DNA of 64,000 nucleotides, taken from Amblyomma americanum (Eukaryota > Arthropoda > Arachnida > Ixodida > Ixodidae). The DNA lies in contig NC_135500.1 of assembly GCF_052857255.1 (NCBI RefSeq), positions 164,335,183 through 164,399,182 of the forward strand, written 5' to 3'. This document shows, piece after piece, positions 32,400 through 44,549 of the stretch. How positions within the stretch are numbered: the stretch's first letter is position 1; the number at the start of each line of letters is the position of its first letter. The notes beneath the pieces were generated by a model. It was not told the origin of the DNA. It did no database searches and saw nothing but the letters and a program-made list of their open reading frames with translations. Both the position numbers and the translations under genes were made by a program.

Positions 32400-32660
32400 G
32401 AGCACGCTAACGAGCACTGACGAGAGCCGAGAGCACGTAAATGCAGCGGCCCAGGCGCCTTGTCCGCGCGCGTCCCGTGACGTCACCCGCTGATTGGCTT
32501 GGGACTCGCAATGAAGATAAACGCCTCCGACGTGACACGCATGCGCGTGCTTTTGTGCCCGGCAACGACGACGACGAGGACCCGAACGAAAGAAGGAAGA
32601 CCGCCGCGAGCGCCACCGCGCAGCGGTCGCGTGGATTACAAGTGGCTTACTCTTATTCCA
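32400..32660 (+). promoter_or_regulatory. CpG-island promoter candidate (CRE, CCAAT, NRF1-like sites)
   Basis: A compact CpG-rich block contains a perfect cAMP-response element TGACGTCA (32478-32485), an inverted CCAAT box (GATTGG, 32492-32497) 7 bp further on, and a palindromic NRF1-like site CGCATGCGCGTGC (32538-32550). Such clustering is typical of animal housekeeping promoters. An ATG lies at 32511 and frames remain open to 32692 and 32759, but no protein is recognised. Orientation is uncertain. Confidence 0.4.
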
Positions 32661-32960
32661 ATGCCGCTTGCTTCTGCAACCTTTTCATCTAAGCAATCTA
32701 TTGGCTTTCGCCCTCAATTTTTTGAATACTTCTTTTTTACTCTTTCTAACAGTAGCTGATATGCGGCATGGTTAAGGAAATAATTGTTATACTATCATTT
32801 CGTAATAGCCGCTGCAATGGTAGCAGTGTCGCTGTAGCAAGTATTTACCGTCGCAATAGCGGCTGGTGAAGAAATTTTCACGCATGCTACACCACTCCAT
32901 AACAGAAAGGGCATATGGCAATAATTGATAAGCTGAATACTTTCTGCTCAAGGCGACGCA

Positions 32961-32963
32961 TAT

Positions 32964-33042
<79 letters not shown>

Positions 33043-33043
33043 T
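32961..33043. repeat. (TTTA)n microsatellite
   Basis: About 20 uninterrupted TTTA/TATT units over 83 bp, followed by TACATACTGC. It may be the tail of an unrecognised retroelement. Confidence 0.97.
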
Positions 33044-33049
33044 ACATAC

Positions 33050-34715
33050 TGCTAATCCCATATGGGATTGTTGCAGGAGGGCAAAATAGGGTTAGTAATA
33101 ACAGTTCAAAAAATACATCATCTACATACATATACATATTACTGGAATGACCAAATAATTATTTTTCGACACTGTCCGGTGGTCTTGAGGACACATCAAC
33201 GCCCCCTCACGTCGTCAGGGACACAGAGCACGTCCTTGGAATTGGTTCCGTGGCATTGGGTGTTCCTAGGCAAGAGCGCTTCTTTCTCCCTGATGCGATG
33301 GAACATCGCGCCATCTTACGGAAGCCAGACGAAACTACCACTTCCATCCCTCGAAAGTCAAATTTCGAATTAAACATCGTGTTTGTTATCGGTCGCGAGC
33401 GTTATGGGTGTTTGCACTGCATTGCCTTCAATGTAGAATGTTTCAAAGGTCCCAGCTTTTCCCACTGAAAAAATAACAGCTGACAGATGTGAACCCTAAC
33501 ATGTATTACCGAAAAGTACCATAAATACAATTTTTCCGTCATGACATGCGATGCTTGCCATGGTTTAAGAAACCCTCATACTTCTGCGATTTGTGTCAGA
33601 GCTGAGTTTGAGCATTGTACGCTCAGCACGAATGATTTATTCCAAAGATGACAGCCAACCTAGTCCGATCAATCTCGGCGCTTCCATAAAGAGCAACAGA
33701 AACGACTGAAAGCTTGTTTTGCTTCGAAGTGGGATCTCTTTCGCACAGGTTGCGGATTTTCTTCGGACCAACTTACCGGCACTGAAAAGTACAACAAAGA
33801 CAGCGGTTCGCAATTCCGAACTTGCCATGTGTAGAGATGCATTGTAAAAGATTTTCGTTCCGCGCCTAACAGCAAGTAGAAACAGCACAAACAGCCTAAG
33901 GTTGGGCTCCACAAACCGGTCTGGTGACTCTTTGGGAGCAGTATGTAGCGCGTACCGCTTCTGATGGAGAAAGCGTGTCTTTAAGCGCTCAAGAGAGTTC
34001 GATCGGTCGGGCTGCCTCCCCAAGAGGGTTTCCCAACCGTGTCTCTCCTCCTCCCGCCTGCCCTAAGCGTCGTCCAGCCGTGCTCGCGCCCAAGGATTGG
34101 GTTACTCACTTGGGACCAAGGTGCCATTCGAACTCTGACTCTGATGCCTGCAGCGTCGGTCTAGTTGTCCACTGCGTGTCGCGATAGCGCTAACGACGCG
34201 ACTCTGATGATTATCCCTCAATTCTCGCCTGCGGGAACTATCCTTCTATTAGCGCACTGTTTCATTTTTTTTTTTACAGCGTAGCTTTAAGCTCCCGTTC
34301 CCTGGGGTTCGCGGCGTTCTCGTTGTTGTTACCGGTAAGATGATGAAAAGAAAATATCGAAGAAGGGCGCTCTGAGAGAATAAAAATGCTCCGCAGAAGA
34401 AGAAGAATGAGGAGAAGGAAGTCAGAACAAGTGAGAGAAAGAGAGAAAAAGAGACAGAAAACCTTTATTGCACGAACAAGCTCCAGGTCCCTGTCTCAAG
34501 TCGATGAGTTGAGGTTGGAGTACGGCCCGTAATGGTGAGTATGCAGCACGTGGGCGATATGGAAAACGAGTAGTCGCCGTAGTTTTGCGCACAGTGTAGC
34601 GGGAGGAACGGCCTAGCTCTTCACGACTAGGGAAATGAGTGGGGAGAGGTTGGTATTTGCGCGGCAGGTAATGCGGTGACTGAGCGGTGCAAGTGCACGT
34701 CCAACAAGTGTGTGC
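33050..34715. other. Non-coding stretch, no gene seen
   Basis: Unique-looking DNA of mixed composition. Purine-rich AGAA-type DNA runs from 34360 to 34460. Frames at 33637-34023 (minus, 128 codons) and 33062-33373 (plus) are not recognisable. Confidence 0.45.
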
Positions 34716-34719
34716 GCTG

Positions 34720-35197
<478 letters not shown>

Positions 35198-35199
35198 GA

Positions 35200-38100
35200 T
35201 AAAAAGTAAACGGCGTAGTGTAAACGCCTTTCTTGGAGTTCTTGTTAAAGCATAGTTCGAGATTCATATTTCGGGTAAGAGATAGCAGCCTACTGCTGAC
35301 TTTCCTTCAGGATGTAATCGCGGAAAAATAGTTAAGGTTGGTTAGACTCCGTTTTCTGAAATAATGAATGACTAAATATGCTACGGAAGCAAAGCGCTGT
35401 ACCAAGATTAGCCCAGATTCTGAGTTCTTGTACAAAGTAACAGATCCTGAAGCACCACCCATATACCAAACGAAAAACAAACAAAAACGTCTACCAGTGC
35501 AGCTGGCTTATCCTGAAAATTCTGTCGATAATGCCAATGAAGCATTGCATGTTTTCAAATGCACTCCAAAGAAGCGTCAGTGTTCCGCAGCATCATTAGC
35601 CTACTTCGGTCGAACCCGGTCTTCTAATTTTGGTGCCGCGAATCACGATTGTACGGCGCCAATACTAAGCGTGTATGTGGGCGCAGCATGTCCCAAAAGT
35701 CAACGTGAAGAGCTGATCTGGTGTACATAAGGAAAGAAATCAGAAGCAAAACAACTGCACCGCTTTCAGCCGTATAACCGAATGTGGTTTTCATTGCTCT
35801 TCGCCTCCGACAAGCATCAGTTCATTCGCTCCGGCGCACTTTTTTTCTTCACGGCACGCTTGATGATAACGAGAGTACAGGAAACAGGGCGGTGTAACGG
35901 GATACACAACTTCGAAATCAGAGCTACGTGGCCGAATATAGATTGCGTTTAGCCTGAAAAATCGATAATCCCAGGCACTGATACCTTGCGTACGCATCGA
36001 ATGCACCCGCTTTGCCAGAAACGTTTCTTCATCTTTTTAACGAAAATTAAGTAATAGATGCAAAAAATCGATAACACTAACCTCTTTTCAACCTACGGAG
36101 ACAAGGAGAGGGACGGAGTTGCAAGGAAAGGACTGAGACTGCTGTGCTTTGTGCCGACAGAAGGCCAAATGGCTGGATAGCTTGTTAGATTATATTCATT
36201 AAATTTAAAATATTTGTTCTCGCAACCACGGCTTCAATATAAAAGGTTACTTAGACGAAAAAACAATGTTTTTTCTTCCGCGTTTTTTTTCATATTATAC
36301 GCTTCCCCGTTTCGTTTAAATTTCTTCGTTTATGTGCCGCACGCACGGAAATAAAATTACACAACTAAGTTCTTTATTGGCGGATGAAAGGCGTATTCGT
36401 AGGTCCAATTTTCTGTAGTAAAATGCTACACTAGCTTCAGTACACTCATGAAACCAATTCAAACTTAGTAGGGCTTAACTCTAAAAAAATAAAAATAAAT
36501 GATAGCCCATTCTCAATTCAGTAGAAGCAAAAAGAGAAATGGTCGTAATTAAAAGAGAACACCTAAGACCATGTAAAAGAGAAATGTGATGCCGAAGAAC
36601 ACGTGCTCATAAACGCAGTTCATTGGATGAAACTGGCAGAGAAAATGTTAATAGTTCAGCACTTAATTGCTCTCCTTCTGATAGCAGTTTAAGGGTTTCA
36701 TGGCCAGTTTTATAGCCGTGGCGTCGTTTTACGTTAACAGCACAAGTAATTGCGGAAAGGTGGTCGTTGAGGCGGCTTAATGCCGGTCTTCACTCTGTTC
36801 ACGGTCAGTCCGCTAAATTCAGTGCTTAAGACGCGTGTGCCATCATCCTTCGATTTTCTTGGTAGCCAATGAGAATGAGAAGGATGCTGTTTCTTGCCGT
36901 CAGTTATTAGAAAAATAATCTTATAAGTTAGTATTTCGTATTTATAATAAAATCGCCGTATTTTTCACTCGTCAAGTATGCACAGCGTTTGCTGGCACGT
37001 AAACATATTTACAAGCCATTGCACACACTCCTGTGTTTCCGGGCTCAGCGGAGCAGCTGTTGTGATTATCGCTTCCCGGTGACGGAGAGGGATATAGAAA
37101 AAAAAATTAACGACGATTATTGCGGATCATAATGCTCTACCCATGGAGACGGTCACGCTTCGATCGCCATTTATTTATTGCCTGTACCACTCATACAGGC
37201 TGCTAAGGACTTTCTCCCAGTTTCCCGTCCTCGGTGCAAAGGAATTCCGTGAAAGCCAGCGCGCGGGGACTGAAGGAGAGCAGGGCAACAACTGCCGTAC
37301 TGAAGATGTTTCCAAAGACTTCTTCCGACATCACCGCCCCCTCGCCCACGTTCAGGCGCTTAGCCGAGTGTAGTGTTACACTTTCAAACGGTGCAACACA
37401 GTCGGCAGGAGGTCCCCTCTTGCAGACTCTGTATGGTGACGGCCGCTTCGAAGAGCACAATTCTTGCAGCCGCACCCCGCGGTTCCACGGAGAGAAGCTG
37501 GTCATTAGGAAAGTCGTGGCCTTCGTCGCAGTTTGTTTGCAAAGAATTTCCGGGGACTGCTTTGTGGGTTTGGTTCATGTTTCTGCACCGTTTTTTGCCG
37601 TATTCATTTGCCTTTAAAGCCTGACTATGTCTACTGCGTGCAATTTGTTTCTTTCTATCTTTCCTTTACAAGACGGAGCGGTGACGTAGAAAGCACGCTC
37701 ACCGCCGTCTTTCGCGCTCGCCGCGGGCACTTTACTCACACAAAAACGACAGCGCCTTTCCTGGGTACTTTCAGACCGAGAGCTAGCCCTCTAAAATCTT
37801 TATTATAAAATGTAGTTACAGGGAGGCCAATCGTCGGTGGGGCTCATATTCTAGGGCTTACAAAATGATTAGCCATCTGTGCCACATCACAGACCCACGT
37901 AATAACTTTTAACGTGTACTCACGTCTAATTATCCATTCGTGGGATTTATGCCGCTGATGCGTAATTTACAAGTGTCTGATTTTTTCCTGCATTTGCGCG
38001 TTCTTCTCTTCGCTAAGCATCACACCGTCGATTCTTCCCCCCACCCCTTGTACCTTCGCTCTCTTCACTAATTCCTATTTTTAAATGCTTTCACACCGAA

Positions 38101-39950
38101 TGACCGACTGACAGACCTGAAAGATGTGACAAATTGACTGACTCTGACTTACCGTTCGATTTATTTTTTATTTTTAATTTATTCATTGATTGATTGATTG
38201 CTTGATTGAGTGATTAATTGATTGTAGCGTTTTTCGCCTTTAAACAGTGGTACGCAAAACTAAATGAAATCATGAGCTAAATTTCTGACCTACTAGCTCT
38301 GAAATGTTCACATTGTACTCGAAATCACAAAATTGAAAAAAGATGGGGTAAATTTCGTGAAAGTTTCATTCTTCACTGGACTAACTGATTATAAACAGAT
38401 ATATTCTAAATGGGAGGCCGAGACAGCAGTTACGATGCTCCAGCCCAAGTATTTCAGAAAATGGCAAAATGGAAAAGACTTATGAACACACTTGCGAGAA
38501 AGGTCCCTCTATACGATTAGTAAAAAACTAGACCAGGAATTTTTCATCGTCAACATTAAATAGCTGAGTTAAAGTGTTCTTGAATTCAGTGAAAACTTTT
38601 TGGTAATCCACTTTTCTGCGCTGCAGAGTCAGAGTTCTCGGAATAATTTTTTCAGGATGATCGTCTTCGCGACTGCAATCAGCCTGTTAAAGGTTTCCAA
38701 CTCGCACACACCCCGCGTCTGTTCCTGTAAGCTTTATTATGACAGCAAGAGAGCGCTGTCATATCTCAACCATGACTCGCTGTTCTTGTTAATACGACAT
38801 GAACGTGTAATATTTGGCATCGAGAGGACAGACAATGCCACATTACTATCCCGCGATTTTTCTACCAGGACAGGAAGGAAACTAGAAAAATTGCGTTGTC
38901 CATGACGACAACGACCATAGTATTTCCCTAGTAACTCTCAACAGCAGAACTAACATTGCAAGTTAGTTTGCTTTTTGTAGCCACATTACTCAAAATATGC
39001 TAATCGCTTTCCGAATCATCGCAACCGGCTAACATTATTTGTTATCTTCTGTTTACCTCGTTTGTCTAGTTGATCTTATTCTTCTTATCTTCTTATTTAC
39101 TAAAACTCAACTTTTCTTCTCTTTCTCCTCAGTCACCAATTCAGGCAGTGCACCTCACGCGGATAAAGTTAACTGCCATACAGGTAGAGCAACTCGTTCA
39201 CGCTCAAGCATTTCCAGCCACAAAAAAACGTAGAGAAGCCTCGGTCGGTGGCGTCGCCAAATTATCTCGTAAACCGCGCTGCGACACCGCTTTTCCCGCT
39301 CAAACGCACGCCCCATAAGCTTTTCTTGTTTGCTCCGCGTCACCTGTTTCCTTTCAGCGTCATGACGCGGCAAGGTGAAGACTTCGCAATCCTCGAGAAA
39401 CGTATTCTGCCCACCGCTAAAGCTTGCCACGTTCGTTATCTTCACTTCTCAAACTTGCAGCGAGCAAACCTCAATTTTCGTTCCCTAATGGGGCACGCAT
39501 TGTCCTGGCCCGCCGCCAAGGGGCCGTTCTTTGAAGACGCGGCGCCAGCACTCCTCATTCGCGCCTCACGTGGACGTAGAGTACTATAGCTGCAAGCGGG
39601 TTGAAAGCTTCACCTCCTTTCCTGAGCGCCCTATACCTTTCCTAAAATCGTGCAGCCCTATGGGAGCTCCTCTGAGCGCAGAAGCTTCATTCGGTGACAA
39701 ACTACAGAGCCGAATAATAGGAACTACACGTTTAAGAAAGACAGACACCCCTCAAAACGAACTTGGCAAAGTGTTTCGGTCTCGGACTTGCAGCTTCCGC
39801 CATTTCAGTTCTAGGCAGAAAATACAGTTCACCGATTCCCAAATGGAACGTGTTCCATTGGTGTGCGTTCTGTATGCTAGCTGGTTTGAGACCGGCGTTG
39901 TAGGGCTTCCGTAACAGTGCGCGCAATTTTATCGAGGCATAGCGTTGAGC
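35200..39950. other. Long non-coding stretch, weak frames only
   Basis: Mostly AT-rich unique DNA. A (TTGA)n-like imperfect repeat lies at 38185-38225. The plus-strand frame 35368-35730 (120 codons) is hydrophilic and unrecognised. Around 37143-37624 and 39030-39914 the DNA is GC-richer and open in several frames on both strands. Apart from the minus-strand frame at 37203-37331, listed separately, nothing stands out. Confidence 0.4.
37203..37331 (-). CDS. Candidate short peptide or exon, unknown
   Basis: From the ATG at 37331 the frame reads MSEEVFGNIFSTAVVALLSF and ends after 42 codons (TEFLCTEDGKLGESP). The first 27 residues form a hydrophobic segment like a signal or membrane anchor, and the third codon positions are C/G-rich (GTC, AAC, ATC, CTG, CTC). 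The frame is open upstream to 37505. There is no clear donor site. It may be chance; the only support is composition. Confidence 0.12.
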   Translation of the reverse strand: MSEEVFGNIFSTAVVALLSFSPRALAFTEFLCTEDGKLGESP

Positions 39951-39959
39951 CACCGTCCA

Positions 39960-40480
39960 GAGCTGGCGGCGCAGACAGCAGCTCCTTATAGTCTTCGCCC
40001 GACGCCCAAGGCCGGAAGAGCGAACACCCAGCGGTATCGAGCGTACGTCGTGCGGCGGGCGCTGTTCGTTATTGGCCCAATATTTATACGCAGCCGCCGC
40101 TTTGCTTACCTATCATGTCCAGGCGTAGGGCAATAACGCTCCCTCCTCCACAGCGGCACCGGCACCACCGCCGGCGTCGCGGCCCCGTAATTACGCCCTG
40201 CTTGGACAAACGGATCGCTTGCAGGTTTCCCGCCGATGCAGGTTCCCCTTCTATGCATGGCGCACTGATCGCGCGCGCTTTGGTGCAGACGCTATACAGC
40301 GTGAAGGGAAGCATGCGGGTGTGTTCACGCACCCTCGTGTTCCTGCTTGGCGCGAAAGTCTTGCGCGCGTTCGCGCGCGCTCTGAGGGTAGCAGAGGAAG
40401 AAAACGCGCGAAAGTTTTCGCCGCGTGTTTGCGCGGAGAACTTTCGCGCCTGTTCATGTGCGCCGGGGTTTGCTCGTGAC
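39960..40480 (+). promoter_or_regulatory. CpG-island promoter candidate with inverted CCAAT and TATA-like box
   Basis: A CpG-dense block contains ATTGG (inverted CCAAT, 40071-40075) and a TATA-like TATTTATA (40081-40088) only a few bases further. An ATG follows at 40115, opening a 149-codon Arg/Ala-rich frame (MSRRRAITLPPPQRHRHHRR). An equally long frame runs on the other strand, so coding cannot be claimed. GCGCGC-rich repeats lie at 40270-40385. The spacing of the boxes (6 bp) is closer than usual. Confidence 0.3.
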
Positions 40481-40499
40481 TGCCGCATATATCGCTTGC

Positions 40500-40905
40500 T
40501 AGCTACTTCTATACTCCTTGTTTTCAGACCAGATTGTATGAATATTAATATAAGCACCAAATAATGATAACAATGAAAGAAGTGATAGTAATTTTAACGC
40601 AAAAAAGAGCAATGGATTAAAAACAATACTACTACGCAAGATAGTAAACACCCAGAGAACTTTAAGGATCATATAATTACGGTTCATACTCGTCGTTTGA
40701 TATACTGCGGGAATAGCGAATTAGACGCAATTAAAGCTGGGTAAAATGGACAGAAAAAATTACGGTTGATTTTCGTAGTTAGGCCAAATCCGGTAGCCAT
40801 TGTTATGCAACGTTTATAGGCCACTGCCAACTAGATCACGTGACACTTTGACGTCATCACAGCCTGACAGGTATGTAACGTGATGAAGAAACACTGTCCT
40901 TTTTT
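40500..40905. other. Non-coding stretch, no gene seen
   Basis: AT-rich unique DNA between the CpG island and the hammerhead-like motif. No gene or repeat recognised. Confidence 0.45.
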
Positions 40906-40908
40906 TGA

Positions 40909-40962
40909 TGTTTCGGCCGTGGACGGCGTTCAGACGAAGGCCAGTCGCCGGCCGAAATGTAA
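40909..40962 (+). ncRNA. Hammerhead-ribozyme-like relic 2 (Penelope-like element end)
   Basis: Order of elements: CAGACGA at 40931-40937 (hammerhead box 1 is CTGANGA, one change), stem GGCC (40939-40942), loop AGTCGCC, stem GGCC (40950-40953), then GAAA (40954-40957). Upstream TGTTTCGGCC (40911-40920) is the inverted counterpart of GGCCGAAATG downstream, a foldback also seen around such motifs. It is followed at once by a 160-bp AT repeat. The host is probably a Penelope-like retroelement terminal repeat; no RT or GIY-YIG coding remains. Confidence 0.5.
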
Positions 40963-40963
40963 A

Positions 40964-41129
<166 letters not shown>

Positions 41130-42350
41130 CGTAGGAAATTTCACCCGTCATAAGATTTGGACAGCATTTTAAATCAAAATCCGCCGGATGTTGTTCTTGA
41201 CAACTTCAACCACGCTCTAAATGGCTGGGAATGCAGCTGTTTATTTTGTCAGTAATCTCCTTTGTTCAACTTACAGCTAGCTTCCATGTTCTATCTGGAA
41301 TAGACACCTATATTCTAACTCTATCGCCTAGCCCACTGGGACCACGCGGTAGCCCCGCGGGCCGCAAACCTTTCACGGTTTCCGCACACATGTATTATTA
41401 TTATTTTCTTCTTTTTTTAACTTCCGTTTGATAGATTTCTTGTATTCTGCGCTATGTCTTCCACGCCTTATTCATTCTCATTACCCATTTGGTTTTTGTT
41501 TGGCGCCACATTCTATTCATTTTTTTGTGGGTGTTAATATTTTCTTCTATCAAAGTTCTCTTGTGCTAATAATTTTCCTGCTCTTTTTCCTTTTCGTTTT
41601 CTCTCCCAAATTCCTCTCTGCCTTCTCATTACGCACTCTAGCTTCGCTCAATATTTGTTGTCTTTTCCCCCACGGCTGTCACTTTTTCACGGGAAGCGCA
41701 CTGCCGGACACGGGTTGAAACGGCTTAGTATATTTATGAGAAGAAGGGCACCAAGATGTATGGTAGAAAAAGCCCGACGGAAGGGCCTACCGAAGTAAAG
41801 AAGCAAAGATACGCATACGACACGGTTGCAGGTTGCCGCTGCGGCGCGAAACAAGTGTCTCTCGTGCGCGTCCCCAGCAAGCGTCTCAGGATACCTGATA
41901 CGGGCCGGCCGCGCGGACTCGGCGGCGTCTTGCGGGAGTGTCGTGGAGAGAGAGAGAGAGAGGGGGGGGGAGGGGGGGGGAGTGCGGACTCCCGGTGCGC
42001 CGAGAGCCGTGTTTAACGCTCCTTTCCCTTTTCTATCGCTGTTCAAATTCGTTGTCTTTTCTACTCCTTTACTATTTTCACCTCCCCGTTTTGCTCTGCG
42101 TTTTTCTGTGTTTTATTCAGCCACTGCCCCTGTGAGAGCTGCTGCGCGGTCCATTATACGGCCCCTTGCCCTCACTCTCAAGTTTGCTTTGAGGGCGGAG
42201 TTTATACATCCTCGCACGCTTTGTGTCCTTATATTGAGAAGACTGTTTCATTGTAAGCCTGCCCTCACGAAGGGAATACCATTCCCGAAACTGTTGGCAC
42301 AATAAACCTTTAAAACGAACAGGTCGCGTTTGCCGTAATACTGTACTTAC
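41130..42350. other. Non-coding stretch with GA/G-rich tract
   Basis: Pyrimidine-rich DNA to 41700, then GC-richer DNA with a (GA)n plus poly-G tract at 41945-41980. The frames of 80-159 codons on both strands from 41687 to 42305 overlap each other and run through the G tract. No domain is recognised. Confidence 0.4.
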
Positions 42351-42351
42351 A

Positions 42352-42467
<116 letters not shown>

Positions 42468-42494
42468 GGTGGGCTGGTGGCAAGACTACCACAA

Positions 42495-43790
42495 ATCAGG
42501 CGCTTCAGACAAGCAAACAACACAAATACACAACCACTTATTGCGGGGAATGGTCACTATAAGAGCATAGCGCACGCGCTTAGCAATGTTCATAACTTAC
42601 ACGCACCCCGGATGTCAGAAGGCAGACAACGATTGTGAATTATTCAGGCTGTGGGAGATCAGCAAGACGCACCAACAGACCATGTCAGAAGGATTTGTCA
42701 GAACGCATTAAATTCAGGATTACTACGACCAACATTGAAGGGGTTTCTAAGAACGGTTTACAAGCTCGAACAGAAAGGAAGATATTGATTGAGAAGTTTT
42801 GAGGACATTCGACGAGAGTGTAGGTAAAGAGAAGACCTGGCCTTGGTTACCAACTGAAAAATTAAAACAAGACATCCATGTTTCCGTTTCATTTACAAAA
42901 GAAGGCGAGATCGGAATGAATGCAGTAATGGCACAGGTTTATAAAAGTTATTGCGAGTGGAAAATGTGAATTCGCTATGCAAATAGATTAATAATTCATC
43001 AATTTTAGCTCACCATCGCCATCAAAATCAACTTTCCCGGGAAGACTGCATAAATTGATTACAAACAAAAGAACAACTTAGTGACGGAGAAGATTTATTG
43101 GAAGCCAGGTAGTAATTAGAGCCAGCGAGGTACAAAAATTTGGTGAGGTCATAAGTTTGAAAAAGTTGCAGAGAACGACCTTATTAACTTCGTCATCACT
43201 TCTGAAAAAATATGCAGACGGTAAGAGCAAGTCGAAACTAAATTTCAAGCATGAAGGGAAGGTATTTTTGTGACCTCCTTCATGTACAAATGCTGCGGCC
43301 GCTATGTAGTAAACCACCTATTTGCTTTCTGAAATAAACAGAAGTATTGGTTCCTTGTTCGCTGCATGGTCGGCTAAAAGGGCAAACGAAAAAAAGTTCC
43401 TCTTTTTGCGATTAGAATAAACGAAGAAGGATTAAGCGTACGTAATGCAAGTGAAAAGGACGTCGCTGATGAATATAATTTAAAAAAAAACAACGCTTTG
43501 TGCAGATATAGACAAGTTCTCATTTCGAAACAATGGCAAGCATTCTGAGGCTTTCCGCTCCTTTGTTCACTTTGTGAGTGCTGTACGCACTGTTATGTAC
43601 AAGTGACGAACACCACACAAGCACAAGGGCATATAAAAACATTTAAAAATTAGCAGGTTATTTCGCGTTACGCCTGGGCTACTCTACTGCAAGAATGCAT
43701 GTGTGTAGCGTCGTTTTTCTGCTGCTTCAGATAATGTTCCTTCTCTAGCGGATGATGGAAACTCTCGCCGGGCGCATGTGAAAGCGATCA
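42495..43790. other. Non-coding stretch, no gene seen
   Basis: Unique-looking AT-rich DNA with no believable frame. A 79-codon minus-strand frame at 43078-43317 is unrecognised. Confidence 0.5.
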
Positions 43791-43795
43791 CGCTC

Positions 43796-43930
43796 CAGCT
43801 GATCAGACATGTAGTAGTGAAAGCTCCCGCAGTTGTCGAAACGTGCGCTTGCTAGTCGTCGAACATATATAGAAGGGGCGAGGTTGTTGGCTATGCTCAT
43901 CTTGAACGCGCATAAGAGCATTTCTAGATA
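43796..43930 (+). ncRNA. Hammerhead-ribozyme-like relic 3, degenerate
   Basis: CTGATCA (43799-43805, one change from CTGANGA) is followed 32 bp later by GAAAC (43838-43842). The interval begins GAC and ends GTC, so its outer three bases can pair, and part of the inner sequence (GTAG with CGCA-type partners) pairs poorly. The tail CGAAACGTGCGC matches the usual end of such motifs in Penelope-like elements. It is weaker than the other two candidates because the stem is decayed. Confidence 0.35.
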
Positions 43931-44295
43931 AAGAACGTTCCGCTTCTCGAACCTTCCCGATCATGCCGGAATATCACGCTCCCAACTTGTGATCCTATGC
44001 GAACCATCAAGTACATAGCTTCTAACAGACACGAGTAAGACGCCTCCCGTGACGATCCACAAAACACTCATGGAAAACCAAGCACAGAAATTCTTCGTGG
44101 CGTTGTGAAGCAGAGTACCACGTTGATGGTAACCTTCCACTTAGTCTTCTTCCTGTTTACTCACTCCCTTTCATGACTAGCAAGCACCAACAACCGATAT
44201 CCGGAATACGGAGGCGTGGAAATGTTCCTAAAGTCGCATTAGCTTTGCTCAGAAATGAACATAAGCCTTTTAATAAACAAAGCTGGACATAATAT

Positions 44296-44545
44296 TTGGT
44301 GTTTGGCTTTATGGGGTTTAACACCCCAAAGCAACTCAGGATATAAGGGACGCCATAGTGGAGGGCGCCGGATAATATTGACCCCATGGGGTTCTCAAAC
44401 GTTTACTGACATCGCACAGTACACGGCACTTTATAATTTCGCCTCTATTGAAATGCAACCGCCACGGCCAGGATCGAAACCGCATCTTTCGGGTCAGGAG
44501 CTGAGCACCATAATCATTTCAGCCATCGTGGTATCAGATGTAGAA
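44296..44545 (-). mobile_element. Old tick SINE copy
   Basis: The minus strand carries the family body and head. The element is diverged: the body word reads as a mutated AACGTTTGAGAACCCCATGG, and the B box has an extra base (GGTTTCGATCC). Its tRNA-like head is at the right (about 44535). The family-specific left part GGCTTTATGGGGTTTAACAC is present. The short frame 44255-44548 runs through it and is not a gene. Confidence 0.75.
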
Positions 44546-44549
44546 TAAT

